A stretch of 64,000 nt of DNA, taken from Alphaproteobacteria bacterium (lineage in GTDB: Bacteria > Pseudomonadota > Alphaproteobacteria > CALKHQ01). This document shows, in pieces, positions 15,950 through 24,111 of this stretch. The stretch's first letter is position 1; each line of letters begins with the position of its first letter. Position numbers and translations under genes: made by a program. The stretch is taken from the NCBI GenBank assembly GCA_041396705.1, contig JAWKYB010000011.1, positions 1-64,000 of the forward strand, in the 5' to 3' direction. The notes below the pieces were generated by a model. That model did not search any database, was not told the origin of the DNA, and saw only the letters and a program-made list of their open reading frames with translations.

Positions 15950-17944
15950 TTCTCCGGCCGGCCTCGCCAGACCATAGCGCAGCCTGGCCTTGCGGGCGCC
16001 GGCGGACACGAGGCGGTCGGCGATCATGGCGATGAAGGCGACACACAGCCCGGCGACGATGCCGCGGCCGGTGTCGGCCTTGGTCAGGGCGATGTAGACC
16101 TCCTGGCCGAGGTCGCGGGTGCCGACCAGGGCCGTGATCACCACCATCGAGATCGCCAGCATGATGGTCTGGTTGATGCCGAGCAGGATTTCCGGCAACG
16201 CCAGCGGCAGCCTGATCCGGGTCAGGATCTGGCGCGGCGTGCAGCCGGCGGCGATCCCGGCCTCGACGATCTCCGGGCTGACGTTGCGCATGCCGTGTGC
16301 GGCATAGCGGATCGCCGGCGCCAGGGCATAGAGCACGATCGCGATCATCGCGGTGAAGTCGCCGACACGGAACAGCATCACCACCGGGATCAGATAGACG
16401 AAGCTGGGCAGCGTCTGCAGCGTGTCGAGCACGACGCCCATGACCTGACCCACCGGCCGGCTGACCGCCGCCCACATGCCGAGCGGCACGCCGATCGCGA
16501 CCGCCACCAGCACCGACGCCCCGCACAGATAGACGGTGATCATCGCCTTCTCCCAAAGGCCGACGACCAACACGAAGGTGGCCATCGCCGCGCAGGTCGC
16601 GGCAAGCCGCCAGCCGCCGCAGCGCCAGCCGATCGCCGCGATCAGCGCCAGCGCCAGCGGCCAGGGAATGCCGAGGAAGAACTGCTTGATCGGCAGCAGC
16701 AGGTAGGTCAGGAACGCGACCTTCACCGCCTCGAGGTCGTCGAAGTAGTTCACGTTCACATGGCTGACGGCGTCGTTCCAGAACGCCCCGGTGGTCAGGT
16801 AGGCGGCTTCAGGATAGGTCTGCAGGAACGGCAGCACCCGTCCTGCGGCCAGCGTGAGGAGCAGCATCAGCGCGACGATCGCGGTGCGCGGGTAGCGCAG
16901 CAGGACATTGGCATTCCGGCCGGCGCCGGCCGCGCCGCCGGCCCGCCGGGCGAAGGCCTGGCTGAGGCGGTCGATCGCCGTGGCGAGCACGACGATCGCG
17001 ATGCCGGCCTCGAAGCCGGCGCCGATGTCGAGCCGGCGCATCGCCGCCAGCACGTCGAAGCCGAGCCCGCCGGCGCCGATCATCGAGGCGATGATGACCA
17101 TGTTCAGCGCCAGCATGATGACCTGGTTGACGCCGAGCATCAGCCGCTCCTTGGCCGACGGCACCAGGATGCGCCAGGTCATTTGCCGCCGGGTGCAGCC
17201 GGCCATCGCGCCGAAGTCCTTCAGCTCCGGGTCGACCCCGCGCAGCGCCAGCGTGGTGACGCGCACCATCGGCGGCATGGCGTAGATGATCGTCGCCACC
17301 AGCGCCGACACCGGCCCGAAGCCGAACATGAACAGGATCGGCACCAGATAGGCGAAGATCGGGATGGTCTGCATCAGGTCGAGCAGCGGCACCAGCATGC
17401 GGTCGAACAGCGGGTGCCGGTAGGCCAGGATGCCGAGCGCGAGCCCGCCGGCGACTCCGATCGGCACCGCGATGATCACCGAGGCCAGCGTCACCATCGC
17501 GCTGTGCCATTGTCCGAACAGCGCCAGGTACAGGAAGCACAGGCCGACCAGCAGGGCGAGGCGCCAGTCGCGGGCATAGTGGCCGAGGCAGGCGACGCCC
17601 GCGGTGACCACGATCCAGCTCAGCGGCGGCGCGATCTCGACGGCGTCGGCGCCGGTGCCGTCGACGAAACCGGACGAGAGCAGCGCCAGCGCCAGCTCAT
17701 AGGGCCGCTCGATCAGCCAAGCGATGCCACGGGTGACGTCGGTGAACCCGACCGACCCGACCGAGGCACCGAGCAGCCAGTCCATCGCCGACGAGAAATA
17801 GCCGGCCAGCGGCAGCGACCAGGCGGCCGGATACTCGACCAGCCATTCGATCCCCAGCGCCTTCGCCCAGGGCCCGGCTTGGATCGAGAGCAGGATCGTC
17901 AGCGCCAGCGCCGCCAGCCAGACGAGCGGGCGCCGGGCCGCCAC
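15947..17944 (-). CDS. Fused double permease of a betaine/proline-type ABC transporter
   Basis: A 665-residue membrane protein made of two ProW-type permease domains in tandem. The first EAA-type loop (GCTRRQMTWRILVPSAKERL) lies near residue 250, the second (GCTPRQILTRIRLPLALPEI) near 570; each is followed by the conserved LGxNQxIMLA stretch and surrounded by about six membrane segments. A single polypeptide would replace the usual homodimer. It is the last gene of a leftward group with a ProX-like binding protein and a CBS-domain ATPase, one base after the ATPase stop. Substrate is probably a quaternary amine such as glycine betaine, proline betaine or choline. Confidence 0.88.
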   Translation of the reverse strand: MAARRPLVWLAALALTILLSIQAGPWAKALGIEWLVEYPAAWSLPLAGYFSSAMDWLLGASVGSVGFTDVTRGIAWLIERPYELALALLSSGFVDGTGADAVEIAPPLSWIVVTAGVACLGHYARDWRLALLVGLCFLYLALFGQWHSAMVTLASVIIAVPIGVAGGLALGILAYRHPLFDRMLVPLLDLMQTIPIFAYLVPILFMFGFGPVSALVATIIYAMPPMVRVTTLALRGVDPELKDFGAMAGCTRRQMTWRILVPSAKERLMLGVNQVIMLALNMVIIASMIGAGGLGFDVLAAMRRLDIGAGFEAGIAIVVLATAIDRLSQAFARRAGGAAGAGRNANVLLRYPRTAIVALMLLLTLAAGRVLPFLQTYPEAAYLTTGAFWNDAVSHVNVNYFDDLEAVKVAFLTYLLLPIKQFFLGIPWPLALALIAAIGWRCGGWRLAATCAAMATFVLVVGLWEKAMITVYLCGASVLVAVAIGVPLGMWAAVSRPVGQVMGVVLDTLQTLPSFVYLIPVVMLFRVGDFTAMIAIVLYALAPAIRYAAHGMRNVSPEIVEAGIAAGCTPRQILTRIRLPLALPEILLGINQTIMLAISMVVITALVGTRDLGQEVYIALTKADTGRGIVAGLCVAFIAMIADRLVSAGARKARLRYGLARPAGE

Positions 17945-17945
17945 G

Positions 17946-18968
17946 TCAGGCCGTGCCGCCGCGCTGGACCAGCACCCGGATCACCGCGTCGCGGTCGATC
18001 GATCCGACGATGGCCCCGGTCTCGTCGGCGACCGCCGTTGCGGTTCCCGCCGCGACGACGGCCTCGGCGACTTCCGCGATCGTCGCATCGGTCCGCACAG
18101 TGGGGCCGGACCCGGTTTTCGCCGGCGCCATGACGCTGCCGACGGTCAACACCTTGTCGCGCGGGATATGGCGGGTGAACTTCTCGACATAGTCGGTCGC
18201 CGGCGCGAGCACCAGTTGCTCCGGCGTCGCGACCTGGATCACCGCGCCGTCCTGCATGATGGCGATCCGGTCGGCCAGCCGGATCGCCTCGTCGAAATCG
18301 TGGGTGATGAATACGATGGTCTTCTTCAGCAGGCCTTGCAGCCGCAGGAACTCGTCCTGCATCTCGCGCCGGATCAGCGGGTCTAGCGCGGAGAACGGCT
18401 CGTCCAGGAACCACAGCTCCGGCTCGACAGCCAGCGAGCGGGCGATGCCGACCCGCTGTTGCTGGCCGCCGGACAGTTCGCGCGGATAGTTGCCCTCGCG
18501 CCCGGTCAGGCCGACCAGGTCGAGCACCGCGTGCGCGCGGGCCTCGGCCTTCGCCCGGCTGACGCCCTGGATGGTCAGCGGGAATGCCACATTCTGCAGC
18601 GCGGTGAGATGCGGCAACAGGGCGAAGTGCTGAAACACCATGCCCATCTTGTGCCGGCGGATCGCGATCAGCTCCTTGTCGCCGACCTTCAGCAGGTCGG
18701 TGTCGTCCAGGAACAGTTGCCCGGCGGTGGGCTCCACCAGCCGCGACAGGCAGCGCACAAGGGTCGACTTGCCCGACCCCGACAGGCCCATGATCACGAA
18801 GATCTCGCCGTCGTCGATGTCGATCGAGACGTCACGGACCGCGGCGACCAGCCCGGCAGCCGCGATCCGGTCCGCGCTCGGGTCCGCGCGCGTCCTCAAA
18901 AAGGAGTCAGCGCTCGGGCCGTACAGCTTCCACAGGCTGCGGCAGCTGAGCTTGTGTCGGGCGGGCAT
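17946..18968 (-). CDS. Betaine/proline-type ABC transporter ATPase with one CBS domain
   Basis: A 340-residue ProV/OpuAA-type ATPase. Walker A GLSGSGKST near residue 67, signature LSGGQQQRVG near 168, Walker B LWFLDEPFSALDP. The C-terminal segment (about 272-336) holds a single recognisable CBS-like repeat (ATIAEVAEAVVAAGTATAV) rather than the usual pair. In relatives CBS domains sense ionic strength or cyclic nucleotides. An extended N-terminus precedes the core domain; TTG or GTG starts further in are possible. Confidence 0.88.
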   Translation of the reverse strand: MPARHKLSCRSLWKLYGPSADSFLRTRADPSADRIAAAGLVAAVRDVSIDIDDGEIFVIMGLSGSGKSTLVRCLSRLVEPTAGQLFLDDTDLLKVGDKELIAIRRHKMGMVFQHFALLPHLTALQNVAFPLTIQGVSRAKAEARAHAVLDLVGLTGREGNYPRELSGGQQQRVGIARSLAVEPELWFLDEPFSALDPLIRREMQDEFLRLQGLLKKTIVFITHDFDEAIRLADRIAIMQDGAVIQVATPEQLVLAPATDYVEKFTRHIPRDKVLTVGSVMAPAKTGSGPTVRTDATIAEVAEAVVAAGTATAVADETGAIVGSIDRDAVIRVLVQRGGTA

Positions 18969-19022
18969 CGGCCCGGGCTCCGGATCCGCGGTCCGCGGGC
19001 TGGTGCGGCAGCCGGCGCGGAC

Positions 19023-19043
19023 GGCGCCGCGGCCGGCGGCGCC
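19023..19043. promoter_or_regulatory. Intercistronic hairpin between the ProX-like and ATPase genes
   Basis: GGCGCCGC (19023-19030) pairs perfectly with GCGGCGCC (19036-19043) around a five-base loop, inside the 99-base gap after the binding-protein gene. No T-tract. Confidence 0.55.
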
Positions 19044-19067
19044 GCGCCGTCGCGGCCGGGTCCGGGC

Positions 19068-20018
19068 CTATTGCCCGATCCAGGCCTTCCAGCGGTCCTC
19101 GTTCGCGGCCAGCCAGGCCTCGACCACCTCGTCGACCGGCTTGCCGTCGAGATCGACCTCCGCGACCATCGCGCTCATCTCCTCGTTGGTCAGCGTGTAG
19201 GCCTGGATGATGGCATAGGCGCCCGGCCACTTGTCCTGCAGCCCGGCCCAGGCCGCCTTCCAGATCGGGCCGCGCGGCTTGCCGCAGTCGTAGGCCATGT
19301 CGGGGTTCAGCCCGACCGACGGATCGGTGTAGCACTCCGGGGTGTACGGCGGGAACTCGACGAACTCGCCCTGGAATTTCGCCGGCGCCCAGTGCGGGAC
19401 GTAGACCCACAGGATGATCGGCGCCTGCCGCTGATAGGCGGACTCCAGCTCGGCGAACAGCGCGGCATCGGTGCCGGCGTGGACCACCTCGAAATCGAGC
19501 CCCAGCGCCTCGACCCGCTCCTCGTCGAAGCCGCCCCAGGTCACCGGGCCGGACAGATAGCGCCCGCTCGGCGCGGTCTCCAGCGTCGAGAACGCCTCGG
19601 CGCAGTCGAGCAGCGCGGTCCAGTCCGGCAGTCCGGGACATTGATCCTTCATGTAGAGCGGGTACCACCACTCCTCGATCGCCTGCAGGCCGGTCTCGCC
19701 GACATTGACCACCTGGCCGGTCGCCGTCGCCTCGTCCAGCGCTTCCTGGCCGGTCGTCGCCCAGATTTCCATGGCGAGGTGCAGGTCGCCCGTCTTCAGG
19801 CCGGCGAACTGCGCCAGGTAATCCGCCTGGACATATTCGATATTGTAGCCGGCATTCTCAAGAATTCGGCCCATGATCTGCGTATTGATCAGCTGGCCGG
19901 ACCAATCGTGCAGGGTCAGCTTTATGGGGTCGGTGGACTCCACTTCGGCAATGGCGGAAGTGGACAGCATAATTCCAGCGGTCGCGCCGACCGCCAGCCG
20001 CAGATACCAGCAACCCAT
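19068..20018 (-). CDS. ProX-like substrate-binding protein for a quaternary amine
   Basis: A 316-residue OpuAC/ProX-family binding protein with a signal peptide ending at SAIA (about residue 24). Tryptophan-rich motifs that could build the aromatic cage include EIWATT, EEWWYPLY and GPVTWGG. Two cysteine pairs (DQCPG with LDCAE, ECYT with DCGK) suggest disulfides. The ATG at 20018 has an AGGCGAGG upstream; the frame is open to 20060 without a better start. First gene of the leftward transport operon. Confidence 0.87.
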   Translation of the reverse strand: MGCWYLRLAVGATAGIMLSTSAIAEVESTDPIKLTLHDWSGQLINTQIMGRILENAGYNIEYVQADYLAQFAGLKTGDLHLAMEIWATTGQEALDEATATGQVVNVGETGLQAIEEWWYPLYMKDQCPGLPDWTALLDCAEAFSTLETAPSGRYLSGPVTWGGFDEERVEALGLDFEVVHAGTDAALFAELESAYQRQAPIILWVYVPHWAPAKFQGEFVEFPPYTPECYTDPSVGLNPDMAYDCGKPRGPIWKAAWAGLQDKWPGAYAIIQAYTLTNEEMSAMVAEVDLDGKPVDEVVEAWLAANEDRWKAWIGQ

Positions 20019-20162
20019 CTCGAACACCTCGCCTGATCCGTCAGAATGCTTTGCGTGCACGGTCGCGCATCTGGAAGATTAACGTGCCGCGCCCGGAACT
20101 TGTCAACACGTTCCATCCGCGCCCGCGCCGGCCGGATCGCCCCCGGTCGCCGTGCGGCCGCT

Positions 20163-21521
20163 CTATGCGGTAAGCGCAAGCGGCGCGGTGCCCGCGGCGT
20201 CGAGAACCGCGGCGGCCAGGCCGGCGGTCCGCGCCGGGCCGAGCACCGGTTCGGCCAGGCGCGCGAACTTCGCCCGCAGTTCGTCGTCGGTCAGGAAGTT
20301 GGCCGGCTCGCCCTTGGGCACGGTCACCAGCTCGGTCGCCGCCGTCGTGCCGCGCCGCACCGTCACCCGGGCGGCGAAGTTCTGCGGCAGGCTGTCGACC
20401 TCGGGATCGACCGCGCAGGTGAAGCGCCGAGCCAGCCGGTCGATGTCCGGGTTGCCGAGCCAGCGCGCGTAGTCGTCCCAGCCCATCGCGCTGCGGCTCA
20501 GCATCACCGCGCCGCAGAACGGCATCGAGAACTGGCCGTCGACCACCGAGCGCGGGCTGCGCTTGGCCTCGGCCGGCTCGGCGATAAGACGCATCGCCGG
20601 CTCCGGCAGCCCGACCTCGACGGCATCGACGTCGCCGCCGTCGGCGATGCCGAGACGCCCGCGCAGCACGGCGAGCGCGTCGAGCGCGGGATGGATGTAG
20701 CGGCAGCAGGGATAGGGCTTGACCGCGATCTCCAGTGTCTCCCAGTCCCGGCCCAGGCCGGCGAGCAGGGCCGCCGGCTGCGCCGACGGCGAATAGGCGG
20801 CGAGGAAGCCGAAGCGGCCCTCGAAGGCCGCGCTCGGACCCATGAAGCCCTCGCGCGCCAGCAGGGCGGCGACCAGGCCGGCGCCGGCGGCCCAGCCGAC
20901 CTGGAAGCGCTTGGTCCAGGCGCCGTTCTCCAAAAACTGCAGCGAGCCGGCGGCCTGGCTGAGGGCGGCGCCGAACGCCGAGTCCTGTGCCGCGGGGTCG
21001 AGGCCGAGGACGATGCCGGCGGCCGCTGCCGCACCGAACACCCCGCAGGTTGCGGTCGGGTGGAAGCCCCGGGCGTAGTGGGCGCGCGGGTCGACGGCGA
21101 GGCCCAGCCGGATCTGCACCTCGAAGCCGACCGCGATCGCGGTCAACAGCCGGTCCATCGGCACCGGGGTCAGCTCCGCCGCGGCCAACGCAGCCGGGAT
21201 CACCGCGGCACCGCAGTGCAGCGAGGAGCGCGCGTGGGTGTCGTCGAAGTCCAGGCTGTGGATCAGCGCACCGTTGACCATCGCGGCGGCGGCCGGCGCA
21301 TAGCCGCCGGGATCGGCGACCACGCGGGCGGTGCCGCTGCCGAAGGCGGCACGCGCCGCGGCGACGATCGACGGCGTGCTCTCCGCCTCGGCGCGCGCGC
21401 GGACGGCGCTGCCGAGCGCGTCGAGCAGCAGCAGCCGCACCCGTCGGCGCACCGGCTCGGGTGCGTCGTTGCCGCGCCAGTGCGCGGCGAACCGGGCAAC
21501 CTCGGCGGTTTCGTCAGCCAT
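20163..21521 (-). CDS. MmgE/PrpD-family protein
   Basis: A 452-residue member of the 2-methylcitrate dehydratase family (PrpD, cis-aconitate decarboxylase and relatives). Conserved blocks SLDFDDTHARSSLHCGA, ARGFHPTATCGVFGAA and KPYPCCRYIHPALDA are present. Substrate cannot be named from sequence. The ATG at 21521 has GGAGG seven bases upstream, while ATG 21527 would abut it; the start overlaps the end of the CoA-transferase gene by eight bases. Third gene of an overlapping operon with acyl-CoA dehydrogenase and CaiB-type transferase. Confidence 0.88.
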   Translation of the reverse strand: MADETAEVARFAAHWRGNDAPEPVRRRVRLLLLDALGSAVRARAEAESTPSIVAAARAAFGSGTARVVADPGGYAPAAAAMVNGALIHSLDFDDTHARSSLHCGAAVIPAALAAAELTPVPMDRLLTAIAVGFEVQIRLGLAVDPRAHYARGFHPTATCGVFGAAAAAGIVLGLDPAAQDSAFGAALSQAAGSLQFLENGAWTKRFQVGWAAGAGLVAALLAREGFMGPSAAFEGRFGFLAAYSPSAQPAALLAGLGRDWETLEIAVKPYPCCRYIHPALDALAVLRGRLGIADGGDVDAVEVGLPEPAMRLIAEPAEAKRSPRSVVDGQFSMPFCGAVMLSRSAMGWDDYARWLGNPDIDRLARRFTCAVDPEVDSLPQNFAARVTVRRGTTAATELVTVPKGEPANFLTDDELRAKFARLAEPVLGPARTAGLAAAVLDAAGTAPLALTA

Positions 21522-22662
21522 CGCCATCCTCCGCGAACTCGACCCGGATCCGGTCGGTGTCGGCGCCCAGCGCCGGCACCGGCCCCGGCTGCGCGGCGTT
21601 GTCGTCGACAATCGCCGGCGGTGCCGGCATCGCCACCGGTCCCGACGGGGTGTCGACGGCGGCGCGGCGCAGATGCGGGTGCCGCGACAGGCCCGCCATG
21701 TCGTTGACGGTGGCGAAGGCGATCCCGGCGGCATCGAGGCGCGCCGTCAGTGCAGGCGCATCGAGGGCGCCGAATGCCTGCTGGACGTCGGCGTCGAGGG
21801 CGGCACGGTTGGCGACCCGCGCGGTGCCGTCGGCATAGCGCGGTTCGTCGGCCATCGCCGGCCGGCCGAGCACGTCTGCGCACAGCGTGCGCCACTCGCG
21901 CTGGTTCTGGATCGAGATCAGCACCGGCGTGCCGTCGCGGGCGTGGAACACGCCGTACGGCGCGATGCTGGGATGGCTCAGGCCGATCCGCCTGGGCGGC
22001 GCGCCGTGCTCGGCGTGCAGCAGCGGCACGGTCAGCCAGTCGGCCATGGCGTCGAACATCGACACGGCGATGGCCGCGCCGGTGCCGGTGACGCCGCGCC
22101 GGATCAAGGCCTCCAGGATCGCCTCGTAGGCGAACATGCCGGTGGCGATGTCGCTGACCGACACGCCGACCCGCGCCGGCGCCTCCGGCCCGCCGGTCAG
22201 CGAGGCCAGCCCGCTCTCGGCCTGGATCAGCAAGTCGTAGGCCTTGCGCTCGGCCATCGGCCCGCTCTCGCCATAGCCGGTGATCGTGCAGGTGATCAGG
22301 CGGGGGTGGGCACGGCGCAGGGCATCGAGGCCGAGGCCGAGCCGGTCCAGCGCCCCGGGCTTCAGGTTCTGCAGCAGCACGTCGGCGCGGGCGATCATGC
22401 GGCGCAGCAAGGCAAGGTCCGCGGGCTCGCGCAGGTCGAGTACGGCAGACTGCTTGCCGCGGTTCAGCCAGACGAAATAGGCGCTCTCGCCATGCACGAT
22501 CCGGTCGTAGCCGCGGGCGAAGTCGCCCTCCGGCCGCTCGACCTTGATCACCCGCGCGCCGGCGGCGGCCAGCCGGTTGCTGCACAGGGGCGCGGCCACG
22601 GCCTGCTCGACCGCGACGACCAGCAGGCCATCCAGCGGGCCGGGTTGCGCGGGCGCGGCCAT
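21514..22662 (-). CDS. CaiB/BaiF-type (class III) CoA-transferase
   Basis: A 382-residue family III CoA-transferase. The catalytic aspartate is D143 in ERKAYDLLIQAESGL, and the N-terminal Rossmann part carries GARVIKVERPEGD. It would move CoA onto a carboxylic acid so that the neighbouring dehydrogenase can act. The ATG overlaps the TGA of the acyl-CoA dehydrogenase gene by one base (TGATG), and its end overlaps the MmgE/PrpD start, so the three are translationally coupled. Confidence 0.9.
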   Translation of the reverse strand: MAAPAQPGPLDGLLVVAVEQAVAAPLCSNRLAAAGARVIKVERPEGDFARGYDRIVHGESAYFVWLNRGKQSAVLDLREPADLALLRRMIARADVLLQNLKPGALDRLGLGLDALRRAHPRLITCTITGYGESGPMAERKAYDLLIQAESGLASLTGGPEAPARVGVSVSDIATGMFAYEAILEALIRRGVTGTGAAIAVSMFDAMADWLTVPLLHAEHGAPPRRIGLSHPSIAPYGVFHARDGTPVLISIQNQREWRTLCADVLGRPAMADEPRYADGTARVANRAALDADVQQAFGALDAPALTARLDAAGIAFATVNDMAGLSRHPHLRRAAVDTPSGPVAMPAPPAIVDDNAAQPGPVPALGADTDRIRVEFAEDGDG

Positions 22663-23825
22663 CAGAACGAGCGCGGCAGGCCGAGCACATGCTCGGCCAG
22701 GTAGGACAGGATCAGGTTGGTCGAGATCGGCGCCACCTGGTAGAGGCGGGTCTCGCGGAACTTGCGCTCGATGTCGTATTCCTCGGCGAAGCCGAAGCCG
22801 CCATGGGTCTGCAGGCACATGTCCGCCGCCGCCCAGGACGCGTCGGCGGCGAGCAGCTTGGCCATGTTGGCGTCGGCGCCGCCGTCCTTGCCGGCGTCGA
22901 ACAGCGCGGCGGCCTGGTAGACGATCGCCGCGGCGGCACAGGTCTGGGCATAGGCGCGCGCGATCGGGAACTGCACGCCCTGGTTCTGGCCGATCGGCCG
23001 CCCGAACACCGTCCGTTCGTTGGCATAGGCCACCGCCTTCTCGATGAAGAAGCGCGCGTCGCCGATGCATTCCGCCGCGATCAGGATGCGCTCGGCATTC
23101 ATGCCGGACAGGATGTAGCGGAAGCCGCGCCCCTCCTCGCCGACCAGGCTGTCGGCGGGAATGCGCAGGCCGTCCATGAAGATCTCGGTGGTGGCGTGGT
23201 TGATCATCGCGCGCAGCGGCCGGATCTCCAGGCCGTTGCCGCGCGCCTCGCGCAGGTCGACCAGGAACACCGACAGACCGTCGGTCCGCTTGGCGACCCG
23301 GTCGCGCGGGGTGGTCCGCGCCAGCAGCAGCATCAGGTCGGAATGCTCCGCGCGCGACGTCCACACCTTCTGGCCGTCGACGACATAGTGGTCGCCGTCG
23401 CGCCGGGCGGTGGTGCGGATCGCGGTGGTGTCGGTGCCGCTGGTCGGCTCGGTCACGCCGAACGCCTGCAGCCGGATCGAGCCGTCGGCGATCGCCGGCA
23501 GCCAGTGCCGCTTGTGCGCCTCCGAGCCGTGCCGCAGCAGCAGGCCCATGATGTACATCTGCGCGTGGCAGGCGCCGGCATTGCCGCCGGACCGCTGCAC
23601 CTCCTCCAGGATCGCCGCCGCGGTGACCAGGCCCAGCCCGGCGCCGCCATAGGATTCCGGAATCAGCGCGGCCAGATATCCGGCGCCGGTCAGCGCCTCG
23701 ACGAAGGCGGTCGGATAGGCGCGCTCGCGGTCCAGCGCCCGCCAGTACTCGCCCGGGAAGTCTGCACACAGGCGTGTGACCGCCGCGCGGATGTCCTGGT
23801 CCTGTTCGGCATGGCGGAACTGCAT
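22662..23825 (-). CDS. Acyl-CoA dehydrogenase family protein without the canonical C-terminal glutamate
   Basis: A 387-residue flavoprotein of the acyl-CoA dehydrogenase fold. FAD/substrate motifs GVTEPTSGTD (123-132) and VWTSRAEHSD are present, as is THGGFGFAEEY near 341-351. In the usual IYEGT motif the glutamate is the base; here the segment reads LYQVAPIS with P366 in its place. E245 in GMNAERILIAAE lies where isovaleryl-CoA dehydrogenase carries its alternative base. Activity as a dehydrogenase is thus possible but not certain. First gene of the operon, divergent from hyuA across 286 bases. Confidence 0.87.
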   Translation of the reverse strand: MQFRHAEQDQDIRAAVTRLCADFPGEYWRALDRERAYPTAFVEALTGAGYLAALIPESYGGAGLGLVTAAAILEEVQRSGGNAGACHAQMYIMGLLLRHGSEAHKRHWLPAIADGSIRLQAFGVTEPTSGTDTTAIRTTARRDGDHYVVDGQKVWTSRAEHSDLMLLLARTTPRDRVAKRTDGLSVFLVDLREARGNGLEIRPLRAMINHATTEIFMDGLRIPADSLVGEEGRGFRYILSGMNAERILIAAECIGDARFFIEKAVAYANERTVFGRPIGQNQGVQFPIARAYAQTCAAAAIVYQAAALFDAGKDGGADANMAKLLAADASWAAADMCLQTHGGFGFAEEYDIERKFRETRLYQVAPISTNLILSYLAEHVLGLPRSF

Positions 23826-24111
23826 CGTCGATCCTGGTCGTTGCGGGCTGCGCCGTCACGCTAGCCGGTCGTCGGCGTCGCCGCCAGCCCTGCGGTGGCG
23901 CCGGTTCGTCGCAAGCGACGATCCGCGCCTCAAGGACGTTGCGGCCGGATTTGCTGCGCTGCTAGGTTCCTGCCAAGGTCAGGGTCGGGGGATCGTTTGG
24001 CCGACAATGCGGGGTGGACCCGGGACAGAGCTTGGCGCGCGCTGCGCGCGCCGGCGATGTCGGCAATGACGCACCCGGCCCGCAATCGCAGAGGCAACGG
24101 AGACGACAGGT
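23826..24111. promoter_or_regulatory. Divergent promoter region between the acyl-CoA dehydrogenase and hyuA
   Basis: A 286-base gap between two divergently read operons, so promoters for both should lie here. I see no clear -35/-10 pair and no strong palindrome. No convincing small gene is present. Confidence 0.4.

Noticed and set aside
15947..20018. The betaine-type ABC operon as a second ectoine importer
   Set aside because: The binding protein and ATPase are of the ProX/ProV class and the operon is convergent with the eut genes; sequence offers no ectoine-specific sign, although some such systems do accept ectoine.
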